Shown: piece by piece, positions 18,737-29,229 of the stretch
How the letters are laid out: the number at the start of each line of letters is the position of its first letter
How positions within the stretch are numbered: position 1 is the stretch's first letter
NCBI GenBank assembly: GCA_947095585.1
Contig: OX352765.1
Coordinates: forward strand, 29,169,821-29,233,820
DNA length: 64,000 bases
Direction: 5' to 3'
Source: Nephrocerus scutellatus
Lineage: Eukaryota; Arthropoda; Insecta; Diptera; Pipunculidae
Notes under the pieces: model-generated
Databases searched by the model: none
Seen by the model: only the letters and a program-made list of their open reading frames with translations
What the model was told of the DNA's origin: nothing
Translations under genes and position numbers: made by a program

Positions 18737-20539
18737 ATGACACACACAAAATACCAAAATATTAAAACACGAATTTTCTGTGTTTTCAATTTCAGTTACT
18801 TAATCCTTGTTTGCGCACTAAGTGCGGCTGCAGCGCAGCTACATCAACAACTACCACTAAACACTACAGGTGTTTATTTGGAACCCATAGGCGTACTCGA
18901 AAAATCCTTCACAAAATGGACATTCCTATTCTATTTTAATAATTCAATAACAAATACCAATGCCAAAACCTTAAAGAAAAACATTAACACGCTCTCGGAT
19001 CTATGCGAGAATACGACAAAAGAGTATCCTATAGGCCGCTGTAAAATGACCCTACAAATGCTGAAACACTCTCTTAACGAGGTACAGCAAAATAATAGGA
19101 TGCTGGATGGTATCCTATTGGGGACAAGACTTACTAAAAGAAGTACGACAATTACAAACGGAGGTTTATTTAACGGTATAGGTTATATCCAGAAATTCCT
19201 TTTCGGAACAATGGACTCTCAAGACGCTGTAAAGATAGAAAACGCATTACAAACCCTCTCGGAAAACCAAAATAGCCTCTACCACATGACAAAAGAACAA
19301 TTGACTATAATATCAAACGTTTTTGATGCACTTAATGACACGACACGTAACGTAAATAATAACTTTAATTTAATAACCAAAGAAATTAAAGAAAATTCAG
19401 CTAAGCTGGTAAATCTCACGAACTTTGAAAAAATACTTCACAGTTTTGACGAAATGTCATACCTTATATCCATATGCGCTTCCCAAATTTTGACAAAACA
19501 AGCAGAATTACTTGACATTTTGCAAGAGGCAAAATTAGGAAGATTAGACAGCAGATTTTTAAATTCAGACATTTTTATTGCTACGTTAAACCAGATACAG
19601 GCCGAACTCCCGCACAACGTAAGGTTTCCACAGAAAATTTCCAGGTTAAATCTACCTATAATCAATTCACTAGCAACAACGACACCCATTTATGTAAATG
19701 GAAATTTTATGATTCAGGTCAGCATACCGATGGTTAACGAAGAATTTAATCTATTTAGAATTACCCCTCTCCCCACAAAATATCTAGAGCACACATATCG
19801 ATACGTCTCAACTGGTAGCGAACTCGTTGCCGTTAACGAGAACTACAGGAGATACATATTTTTGAGCATTAATGATTTGGAAAAATGTATCACAAGCGAA
19901 CCAGAACATTTCGTGTGCCAACAAAATTTCGTTATACATAATTATGACATGAATAATTGCATAATACAGCTAATATCAGGAAACCCAAATCCACAGATTT
20001 GTGAATATCGAGTATTCCAACTCAAACACGAGTTATGGTTCACGTTGAAGAACAAAAACTCATGGCTATATGTTATGCCAGAACCAAAAAACGTACGAAT
20101 CATATGTGGCGATACTCCACACACAATAAAATTATCAGACAGCGGAATCCTTAAAATAAAGCCATACTGCAAGGCAGTAACGAACGAAATTTACTTGCAG
20201 GCGTCAAATGACATTTACAACAAGGTCCCTATTCTCTACCATTTCCAGGCCATACCCGTAATTGAAAAAATCGATATCCCCAGTAACCTATCCCAAATCT
20301 CATCCCACATAATACATGTTGAAAAGTTAAATTTGGATAAATTCAGTATTAACGTAAAAGATTTAGTAAGAAAAGATACATCATTTATAACAATAAAACA
20401 TGAAACTTTATATATTTCGACCTCTACCCTCATTGCCATATGTCTAATTTGCATATTAATACATGTAATAAAGAAATACTTTAAAATAAAAGTCTCGGTG
20501 AACAAAGAAGCAGGAGAAAATGTAGCAGAAAATCCATAA
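18737..20539 (+). CDS. env: Errantivirus envelope glycoprotein (Env)
   Basis: The 600-codon frame would make a membrane fusion protein of the insect-retrovirus / baculovirus F-like type. It has a hydrophobic signal region (about residues 13-35, ending AAAAQ) and several N-glycosylation motifs (NTT, NDT, NLT, NLS). A dibasic cleavage site LTKR-S follows (residues 132-136), then a Gly/Phe-rich fusion-peptide-like stretch (GLFNGIG, about 143-149) and a heptad-like helix. A single transmembrane segment lies at about 558-578, with a short charged tail. The P4 position of the cleavage site is Leu, so it is not a strict RXXR furin site. No stop or frameshift is seen. Expression is probably by splicing; the ORF's own ATG is 9 nt after the pol stop and in the same frame. 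Confidence 0.93.
   Translation: MTHTKYQNIKTRIFCVFNFSYLILVCALSAAAAQLHQQLPLNTTGVYLEPIGVLEKSFTKWTFLFYFNNSITNTNAKTLKKNINTLSDLCENTTKEYPIGRCKMTLQMLKHSLNEVQQNNRMLDGILLGTRLTKRSTTITNGGLFNGIGYIQKFLFGTMDSQDAVKIENALQTLSENQNSLYHMTKEQLTIISNVFDALNDTTRNVNNNFNLITKEIKENSAKLVNLTNFEKILHSFDEMSYLISICASQILTKQAELLDILQEAKLGRLDSRFLNSDIFIATLNQIQAELPHNVRFPQKISRLNLPIINSLATTTPIYVNGNFMIQVSIPMVNEEFNLFRITPLPTKYLEHTYRYVSTGSELVAVNENYRRYIFLSINDLEKCITSEPEHFVCQQNFVIHNYDMNNCIIQLISGNPNPQICEYRVFQLKHELWFTLKNKNSWLYVMPEPKNVRIICGDTPHTIKLSDSGILKIKPYCKAVTNEIYLQASNDIYNKVPILYHFQAIPVIEKIDIPSNLSQISSHIIHVEKLNLDKFSINVKDLVRKDTSFITIKHETLYISTSTLIAICLICILIHVIKKYFKIKVSVNKEAGENVAENP
18773..18796 (+). other. Candidate env splice acceptor
   Basis: A pyrimidine-rich tract (TTTTCTGTGTTTTCAATTTCAG) ends with AG at 18794-18795, inside the first codons of the env ORF and just before the hydrophobic signal core. 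Joined to the donor at 13354/13355 the phase is kept, so env stays open. Confidence 0.55.
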
Positions 20540-20727
20540 AAAAAAAAAAATTCAAAATAACATCTCAAAAAAAAATTTCCAATTTGTAATCATTTATATA
20601 TATATTAAAAGAAAATACATATATATACAATCATTTCTTATCAATAAAAAAAAAAAGAAATACAATATTATTATTATCATTTCAAACAAATTATAAATAT
20701 AAAATTATAAAACAAATAAATAATGTT

Positions 20728-20761
<34 letters not shown>

Positions 20762-20930
20762 ATAAAATATTGTACACGTGTATAAGCGTGCTAGGCAAAC
20801 AAAAATTGTTTAATAAATATCTATTTCATATCGTATAGCAGAATCACTAAACTACATTCATCGTTCATTGACTCCTACATGCCATATGCCGAAAGTCTTC
20901 TCTCCTAACGTCGCGCGTCTTTCGTATTCT
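20540..20930. other. Errantivirus 3' untranslated region
   Basis: This extremely A/T-rich region between env and the purine tract includes a run of about 31 A (20729-20759) and several AATAAA-like motifs. The A run is probably slippage, not a captured tail, since the element continues to the 3' LTR. Confidence 0.8.
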
Positions 20931-20943
20931 AAGGGGGGAGGAG
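20931..20943 (+). other. Polypurine tract
   Basis: AAGGGGGGAGGAG ends directly at the 3' LTR and is the expected primer for plus-strand DNA synthesis. Confidence 0.92.
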
Positions 20944-21506
20944 TGTTGTGACCACACACAACTCCTTAGACATGTGCTACGCACATTTCATAATATCCTT
21001 CCTTTCCCAAACATGTGCTATGCACATTTCCTATTTTTTCTAATGTTACATTATCCATAATGTAACATTACCCATTTTTCCAATAACCCAAATCCATTAT
21101 CCTAAATCCGACGACCCACCGCGGCGTCTACAATTCCTATTATGCTAAATCCGACGACCCACCGCGGCGTCTTCAATCTATCCTTTTTTTCCCAAATCCT
21201 AAATCGGATACCGACGACCCACCGCGGCGTCTACATTTTCTATTGTCAATTGCATTCTCGCATTCGCTTGTTCGTACAACGACTGCGAGAATGGTGATGC
21301 GTAAACATGCAGGTCAACAGAACGGTTCAGTTTGACCTGCACTAAAAAATCAAGTCAAAGGCATGGAGGAAGAAATGGAACGATGGATGAGCCAGTCAAT
21401 TTCAAACATCCGATTAGGCAAGTTGCCTAGCGGTCAGATCATTAAACACTTTATATAAACTAACCCATCTGTGTTTTATTTTTCGATATATTACCACGAC
21501 CCAACA
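20944..21506 (+). repeat. 3' LTR
   Basis: It is 563 bp and identical by eye to 12231-12793, with the same palindrome (21041-21070) and three GC-rich repeats. Identity of the two LTRs means little time has passed since integration. Confidence 0.97.
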
Positions 21507-21510
21507 TCAC
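21507..21510. repeat. Errantivirus target-site duplication, right (TCAC)
   Basis: It is the exact partner of 12227-12230. Confidence 0.9.
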
Positions 21511-21930
21511 GTCTTCACGCCTTCTCACGTATCACAATTATTCCCTCCCATTACCTCGTCAATACTCATAGCCCCTGATACGTAACCCAACCATCCATTT
21601 CCTGCTCACCGACTCACTCCCCATCGACTCACTCCCTAACAATCTCGTCACGTTTGAACCCATGCAAACGTCCTCCAAGACCACTTCCAAGATCCCATCC
21701 CAGACGCTTTCCAAGACCCTCCAAGACCGCTCCTAACGAAAACAAGCAAAGACCCTCAAAGACCCCTAATACTCCTACCTAAAAGATTCCACCACACCAT
21801 TAGAAACATACCTCCTCCATCATCACCACCCCTTATCCATCATCAGCAACATTAAAATTAAAGCTATATCAAACTGCCCAAGACCCCAAAGACCCTCAAA
21901 AATCCACCCAAAGATACCCCAAATACCCCC
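21511..21930. other. G-poor, C-rich strand-asymmetric tract
   Basis: Unlike its surroundings, this stretch is rich in C and A and poor in G on the plus strand, with loose repeats of CCAAGACC and CGACTCACTCCC. There is no long open frame. It may be an old degenerate simple repeat; the errantivirus inserted at its left edge. Confidence 0.6.
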
Positions 21931-23929
21931 AAACAATATTTAGCTGGCCAAGATTGGGTATTATTCTGATCGAGGTAGGTAGACCATCAGGTCTGCTGGC
22001 TGGATAAATAGCGCACTTTAAATGAAAAATCTTTATGTGTAACAAACAACTGTACACCTTACGAAAAAAAATGGAACAACGAATTCATCCCCAATAATGT
22101 GAAAGTTTTACTACAACTTTGCTACAAGCATACACTTTGAACAGGACACTCTTTCCCATATAAGAAGTTTAAAATAAGAATTATGTTAACGTCGAAGAAA
22201 AATGTAATTTAAACTTTAGACTCAATAAAATGCCAACGAGTTGAAAAGAAATTGTTTAGTGGGTTGTTGTCAACACAACTGACAAGACTTGCATTAAGGC
22301 AGCAGTGCAGTCCAGTAGCGAATGGTCAAAAAGCACTCCACTAATATCAGCATTAACTTAACCTTAATTACAATCGAATTGTCAATCTTTGTGTGCTCGA
22401 CTTGCTTCGACAACGTTGATCCCTCTGGCTGTGTGTGTCAATAATCTAAAGTTGGCAGCAGGATCACGACACGAATGCTGAAAAGAGAGTGTAAAGTGCT
22501 CTAAAATTAAAGTGGGAGTGGGAAGGCGGCTCGGTTGCGATTAAATAGATTGTTGTAGTGGAGAGAGGGTTTTTTACGGGTTAATAATGACCAAAGAAAC
22601 ATTATTTATTTATTGGTTATAAAAAATTTAGAGTATTACAAAAGCGCCTTAAGCTAAAACTTAATTTATTTACTATTGAATATTTTAATAGTATTCGTTT
22701 TAAGAAATCAGCTAAAAGGCATTTTTGCTCCTAAACACGTCAAGTAATATAAAATAATACAAAGAACGAAAATGGATATAGCACACACATTAAAATAATA
22801 TATAAAAATAGAAAATATAGGAATATAACGGATTTTAACTTCAATTAACGATCGTCATACAATTGTCGAGTCAACAACCAACTTTATAACTTGCTTTACT
22901 AGGCAGTATAAAAGCTTTCTTTTTTTAACGATGCACAGTTTCAATATCTCTATAGCTAAAGAATAAGTATACGTAAAGTTATTATAGATATATTTTAATT
23001 TCCCGTTAATAATGATCTCATTTTGTTGATGAGATTACACTTAGCTTTCCCTGGTGCATATTTCTGCTATTATGATGAAGTCCTAAAAATCTAGCATACC
23101 TATGTTTAGCACGTTATATTTTGACCTGAGAAGATGAAAATATAATAAAGGAGAATTACGAGGGAGGGCGCTAAGAACAAAACCTTGGTAAGAAAAAAAT
23201 TGATATATTATTTTTCAACATTGATTCCTTTTAGCTCGATACACTAAAAAGTCCAACGTTTATATGATTTGTTGATTCCTTCTGAAGTATTTCTCTAACC
23301 CTTAAAAAAGGCTCGATTATATCAATGATGACCTCCCCATATTAAAGCCAAATTTCTTTCCACCGAGTCATTTCAAACTCGGAAATATAACGTAATCTTT
23401 GCTGATAGTAGATGATAAGTTATTCGTACACCAATTCGTTAAATTTTACCTTCACTTTTATGGACTTGTAAGTTGGTGCATTCATTGTCTTGAAGGAAGA
23501 GAACTATTTCTTTACCAAATGTAATTGTTTTTTCATAAAATCCATTTTGGTATGTTCCTATGAACTGGAATAATATGTTCCAACTAGTATTTTCCGATAT
23601 GTAGGGTAATCGATAAGGATAATGTCTCTTGCATTCCGGAAAACTTTAGTCAGCTGATGAAATGATTTATATTGAACGACTTTCCCTTCATCTCTGGTAG
23701 TAGTGATGGATCCATGTTTCGTGCATGATTGTGAATCGATGCAGAATTTTTTTGAATAACGTTATGAGGAACAAAATTTGTGTGGTCGAATTTTTTCCAA
23801 CTAATAGCGTGTTCACAAAAACTTCTTAATTATTGTTTAACACAGTTGCCAAAATTTTGCTATACCATCACCAACGTCGGGCAACGTATTGGAAAAGCAG
23901 TCGCCGTCGCCGTCGTCACGTTATACCAT
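21931..23929. other. Unassigned AT-rich DNA
   Basis: I see no recognised gene or mobile element here. Confidence 0.45.
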
Positions 23930-25403
23930 AGTAGCTTGTCATGCTTTTTTTGGCATCTTCCAGAATAGGCTTGGCCACCCTCGCTGCCCGGTTCAATATA
24001 TCCTACCGCAAAGGACTTTCTGTGCAGGATTCTACTCAATCATACGAGCAAGATGTCATGCCCATCGGAACCTACCGAGCTTTATTCTCACGATGTCGAC
24101 ATAGTGATAACGCTCGTAGATCTCATCATTACAGAGTCTCCGGAACCACCCTTCCTAACATACAATACTCCGCAAGACTTTTCTGCCACTACCTTAACTA
24201 AGGGATCAATATTGGATCTTGTACTCGCAGACATGGTCACCATGTACTTTGTTTCGCTCTCATTTATGTGCAGCCCCAGATTTCGTCCCCCCCCCCCCCG
24301 CACGATATTAATGAAAGCTTTCTGTACAGCTCTTTGGTTTCTACCATCGATGTAAATATCACCTGCGTAAGCCAGTATCTGAATGGACTTATAGAGGATT
24401 GTTTTCCTCGCCGTTACATCGGAGTCTTGGAGGGCATAGACAAGTCCATCCTATTGTCGTAGCCCGTTAGAAATTTTAAATGGGTTTGATAGTGATCCGG
24501 ATATTTTTATTTTTTATTTTTACTTGGATGTCAACATTGGTTATGGTTAACCTACATAGTCGTGTCAATTTATTTGGGATGCCGAATTCTCTCATGCCTC
24601 TTTAAAGTTCTACTCTGGCTATGCTATCATAGGTGGCTTAAAATTCTACAAGTCTAGATATTTTTTCATCACCTGCCTTAGTGTGAAAATTCTAATAAGC
24701 TCCACTAGAATATCATCTAATCCCAATGCCTTATTATTTTTAAAACGATTTATCGCTTTGCTTACTTCATCTATGTGGGCATAGAGTTCTAAGCAGGATA
24801 TTCGAGGTTCGAATCAAAGAAATTCCGCAACGGCGTTATAGTCGCGAGAAGCTGGGCATATGTCTGTCGCGCCAGTATATTATTATTGCTATGATTATTA
24901 TTAACCTCGTCTATGCTTGGTGGCGTCAGAATAGTGTGGTCGTTGGTCATTGGTAGAGCATTCAATTCCTCAGTTAGCTGGCCATTTAGCAACTCATGAA
25001 GTGGCTCTAAGATTTAAGATCGGCGAACAGACTCTGTTTGACTTTGCAATATCTGCCACGCAGTATATATATTGCGTTATACCGCAGACTCTTTGGTAGG
25101 ACTTAAATGCCTGGTGTGGTCCTCGCTTTCTGTACTGTTCTTGTTTAAGGGCGAGATTCGTCTCCCAGGCTGGTAACTTTCCCCCCTGAACTGTTTTTTT
25201 ATATCTTTTATATCTTGTTACTTTGATCGGTGCGCAACCTTCTTACATTCAGTAGCCATCAAACCAGTCGTTCTGATCTCGACTACTGCCAAAGTTGAAG
25301 TACTAATGACAGTATTCTTAATGCGTGGCCATTTCTCTTCCACGCCCATTTCAGCCCCAGGAATTACTCTGACTGTATTTATTTCCACCAGCCTCCAGCC
25401 CAT
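23930..25403 (-). pseudogene. Decayed LINE, copy A (ADDIDIIGR-type RT)
   Basis: The minus strand encodes fragments of a LINE ORF2. From 25403 down these are a linker region (EEKWPRIKNTV), LTPPSIDEV near 24915-24935, the catalytic box as AYAGDIYIDGRN (about 24333-24370; normally AYADDIDIIGRN), and GLHINESETKYM (about 24245-24280). Pieces matching the RT thumb and C-terminus of copies B and C follow. Stops, a C13 run at 24287-24299, loss of one catalytic Asp and a SINE insertion disable it. Nucleotide-level similarity to 31600-33500 and 43640-44080 shows one family, all in the same orientation. Confidence 0.8.
24776..24906 (+). mobile_element. SINE fragment inserted in LINE copy A
   Basis: Box B (GGTTCGAATC, 24806-24815), then GTCGCGAGAAG and TCTGTCGCGCC with an ATT-rich tail, match the 465-760 SINE; box A is missing. 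The flanks TCATCTATG (24767-24775) and TCGTCTATG (24907-24915) are a one-mismatch target duplication. The uninterrupted sequence is seen at the same place in LINE copy B (near 32847). Confidence 0.8.
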
Positions 25404-27619
25404 CAGCTAGCATTAAAAGTATCACAGTTTGAATGAATTAAATAAGATAACAAAATAGAAAGAAAACGAAAAACTGACACACACACATACAGTAGAGTAC
25501 TTGTAGATACATACAAATAATTAAAACCAAGCGCAAAGTTATAACACTGAGGTTTGTTTGTTAAGACTTCAAGAGTTTGCAGCATTGCCATGTGTAGTGG
25601 AATTTGTTGCTTGTAATTTGTAAACAAATTTTGATTTGTTGTAAAATACGCCCCATCACGTTTCCAGTAAAATATGCGAGTATTTCTCGCCAGCGTGTAT
25701 CACAAGCACAAAAAAAAATGCACTGACATTATATGTGATATTGATTATGTCCATAGATAATGTTCGTTATCTGTTCTTTGTTGGAATTCTTATGTTATTT
25801 TTAATTACTCGTAGATCAGATTGTGTTTTACCTACGCGAGTGATCTATGTTGCTTCAGAGACTTATAAAAAAAAGTGAAAAAATGATGGAAAAGTAATTC
25901 GAGTGTATGAGTATTGTATAATATTTCTTCATGTATGCACGGCAAACATATATGCAGCATATTTAAAATGTATATCACCATATCAGAGTCTTAAGGAAAC
26001 ATCCTTACATACCTAGTTCTATTTAAATATTTCATAAATGATTAATGACTGATGTAGTTCTCCATATTGAAAATAGCCCCAACGATCCTATTGTAGTCTA
26101 ATTTCTTGCGTATATAGATTCTTCATAAAAATGACACAAAGCGAGCAAGTGACACTTTTTGATAAACGAGTACGGCTGCAGAAAATGATGTCCATTGTTA
26201 AATGAGTAGATGGATTAGAGCTTAGCTTTTTGAAAAACGACAGAAAAAACTGTGTACTACGCCACACAAGATGCACATTCTTGGAAAGATTTGCATAAAT
26301 ATTTATCTATCTTTAATGAGATAACAAACTTGCTACAGGACTTGACTGATTTTAACTAAATTAAGTCAGAATAAGGTATGCCATTAAATATGCACTCCGA
26401 ACCTTAGCTCAGTTTTTGATTTCGTGCAAAAAATTATGTAAGAAATGCTCACATGGCCGAAGAGAGCAAACGAGAGCTTAATTATTGAAATCGTTTGAAA
26501 TAGAAATTTAAAAAATGTCCTAGATTAGGGCTGGGTATTTATGCTGAAAACGATTATAATTAAAGTAATGAAGCTGAAGCATTTGCATAAATTAAAGGTA
26601 ATAATAACAATTTGTACTGGTTAGCCTTCTACTGGACTTATGTGTAACCCATTTCATTAACTGGCATAGTAACTTGTAAATGTTTTGGTGTTATTTCTTA
26701 GCAATTAAATAAAACAAAATGAAATTTATTAAGAGTTTCCTACTCATATAGCAGCATGTTATTATGATACAACATTCAATACACAAAACTAAATACGTTT
26801 AGAAAAATGTTACCAATCGATTGGTGGCAGCCTTATGGGACAACTAACGTGGTCTTGTTAATGCGATAACATCGCAGAAATACCTGCATCTAAACGAATA
26901 GCGGTAATGCACAAAATCCAACCACCGCAAGTGTCTTTAGGTGCCCCAATGTACGTGTGCACTCATATAAGCCGAACAATTTATTATACCGCGTGCATAA
27001 GTCCACCGTATCAGTCGCCACATGAATCACTCGCTGAACGGCTGGCCGGCAGCCATCAAACTGAACTAATTACTTTGCGCTACTGTTATAAGGATACACG
27101 TATGGGTCTGTTTTCTGAGATGGACAGATTGGAAAAGTAAAATGTGCCTCATTTGTTGCAGTCTTAGCTTTTAACATTGGCACACAATCACTGATTACGG
27201 CCGAGTTCGCTTATGACTGGTGACAAGTGCTGGTTCTGACATTGAAATGGGTGACAGTTCAACAGACGTATTTGACACTATAGTGAATGCTTAATGTCCA
27301 TTTCGTAGCTTGCAGTTTTGTGCTTCTGACAAACCTGAAACGTGCTGGACGGGTTATTCAGAGGTATTAGCGAAATAAGTATTAACGTATTCAGCGCTTG
27401 TACAATGCATGTAGTTTTGATTGTGATGACATAAGCAGTTTTTTTTCTTCATCTCATCTCATCAAGTAAAAAATCTAAGGATTACTTTCAAGCTTTAACA
27501 ACATCTTGAACAGTCTCCGATAAGGCGAAGCATTTTTAATTAAGCTTATTAGTTATTGATCTGGTTTTGATCCAATTATTCAAGTATGACTCCGGATCGA
27601 CCTTGATCCAATGCTGCAA
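25404..27619. other. Unassigned AT-rich DNA
   Basis: No domain, RNA gene or repeat is recognised. The open frames at 25403-25627 and 26907-27140 have no motif. Confidence 0.45.
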
Positions 27620-28412
27620 GTCCTTTTTTTTGTTAATACCCTAGTCCATATGGCAGAGAATGTGGCAAAAGATATTTTGTATATTGGGGTGTATTTATTC
27701 TAAGACACCTTCCACCTCCACAATGAACGATAGTAAATCCATAGTGGCAAAATTTCTCAATTCCGTTGTCGAGCATATTTCCTTCTGAAAGATGTGTCTC
27801 CTTAAACAAAGTAATGCCGGGCATTCACAAAAAATTTGCTCGGATTACTCCTCATCTTCCGAAAAGAACCTACATTCTGTCTCTGAGCCCACACAACTTT
27901 TGTTAAGGCACCAGCTTCCTAATGCTATCCTTATTTAGGTTAAGGGTTTCCTTATAAGAAAAGGGCCTGATTAATTGTTTGAAATGCCTAAGCCCCGGGA
28001 CGGTTTCCAATTGGGGCAGACATCTGATCCATCTGTAAACAGGACCAGACCTCTAGCATCCAGTGCCGGAACACCATTACACCAGATTACCCGGTCGAAT
28101 ATTTCTACCTCAAATTTTCTTCCGAAACAATGCGCCCTGACCATAATGTCGACAAGCGTGACAAGCAATTTAGAGAGGACAAATCTCCGATACAGATTCC
28201 AGTCTGTAGACTTAGGATCATAATCTAAAAGAAGCATGTGTCAGTTTGCCGGGAATGTCAAACCTGATGTGCTGGTAGTCTAACAGCGAGGCCTCGTCAG
28301 ACAAATGCCAGTTTTCAACTATGTTGGAGATAAATAAACTGGCGAGTGCTTCGCGTTAATAAAGGTAGGTTTATAGCTTCTACAATTTTTAAATTAGTAC
28401 TAATAAAATATT
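27620..28412 (-). pseudogene. Internally deleted LINE ORF2: endonuclease end plus RNase H
   Basis: From 28412 down the minus strand reads NWHLSDEASLLDYQHIRFDI, typical of the C-terminal end of a LINE apurinic-like endonuclease. After a jump it reads LVLFTDGSDV (the first RNase H Asp motif, near 28020-28045), then a CRFF.EDEE.SEQIFCECPAL zinc-like motif near 27800-27880. The whole RT domain is missing between these. It lies directly downstream of the ORF1-like frame at 28413-29147, so both probably belong to one element that lost its middle. Confidence 0.65.
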
Positions 28413-29147
28413 CTAAAAGACACTCACCACATTTATTGATGCCACTGCACTGGTGATAGAAGAGGTTGTTTTCACAACCCATTTAGCGGGGGTTTTGTCG
28501 GAACCGCCAGAACTAACATGCCTAGAGGCACTGCTAGTCGAGCTGGCGACTTTCTCTTTGTCAGAGTAACCGCAGCCAGACGTTGAAACCTTATCGTTGC
28601 TCTTAAGTACCAGCTTAACCTGGCCAGAGCGGTAGTTTACAATACCTTTGCAGGTATTGAGCCTTATCATGGAGTCGCCGTCTAGCCCAAGTACGAGTTG
28701 AAGGAGCACACCTTACTTCTTCTTGTGTACTATCTTCCATGACTTGGCTTGCAAATCGGCGTTTTGCGCAAAGATATTAGCCAGAATCTTCTCTGGGAGC
28801 TCTAGACTCTGTGGAAAGAAAACACGGACAATGTGTGGTGTAGGAAAGGATCCCTCTTCTACCAGCGTCACGCTCATTCCACTCTTGGCTCTGATCCTCT
28901 TGAAGTTCAAACGCATCTACACAGCAGTAGCACTATCGGAGCAGATCAAGACTAGCCATTCCGATTTGAGATGCAATCCAGAGAAATGTGACCACCCGCC
29001 ACTATCGGCCATTTCAGTACAGATGTCTATAACCGCCTCTTGAAAAAGAGCCATTGGCATAGTAGTGAGAGGGTTAGTTGTGAATTCAGTCGGGAAAACA
29101 CCCAACCCAACCTGATGGCACTGGCACTTGGCTAAAAGTGGGGACAT
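28413..29147 (-). pseudogene. LINE ORF1-like (DUF4780-like) reading frame with two stops
   Basis: Three adjacent open segments (28917-29147, 28713-28916, 28413-28709) lie in one frame, separated only by single stop codons, TAG and TAA. Together they span about 245 codons. The segments show LKSEWLVLICSDSATAV, then VEEGSFPTPHIVRVFFPQSL and ILANIFAQNADLQAKSWKI, then LLQLVLGLDGDSM. This pattern recalls the DUF4780-type nucleic-acid-binding proteins found in fly LINEs, where the partner of AV is usually WL; the family name is my inference. The C-terminal part is rich in Ser and Thr. Two point stops only suggest modest age. Confidence 0.6.
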
Positions 29148-29229
29148 CAGGTAAAATTTCTGCCCTGGCTTTCTTGACAGCCGATGCCGGTGGCGTTTGA
29201 TCCTCTGACCACTTGCCCTTTTTTTATTG

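Larger units (their letters stand above)
12231..21506 (+). mobile_element. Complete errantivirus (env-bearing Ty3/gypsy LTR element)
   Basis: The 9276-bp provirus has TG...CA LTRs of 563 bp, a tRNA-Leu primer site, gag with two zinc knuckles, pol (protease, RT, RNase H, integrase), env and a purine tract before the 3' LTR. The pol order PR-RT-RH-IN and the env ORF mark it as an insect errantivirus of the gypsy/17.6/ZAM kind. The LTRs show no difference by eye and the target duplication is intact, so the insertion is recent. Two oddities stand out: a ~290-bp hexanucleotide array at the gag-pol junction and a frame break between protease and RT. It sits beside the pogo-like remnant. Confidence 0.97.

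Noticed and set aside
20729..20759. A poly(A) tail marking a processed insertion
   Set aside because: The errantivirus continues past it into the purine tract and 3' LTR, so it is an internal A run.
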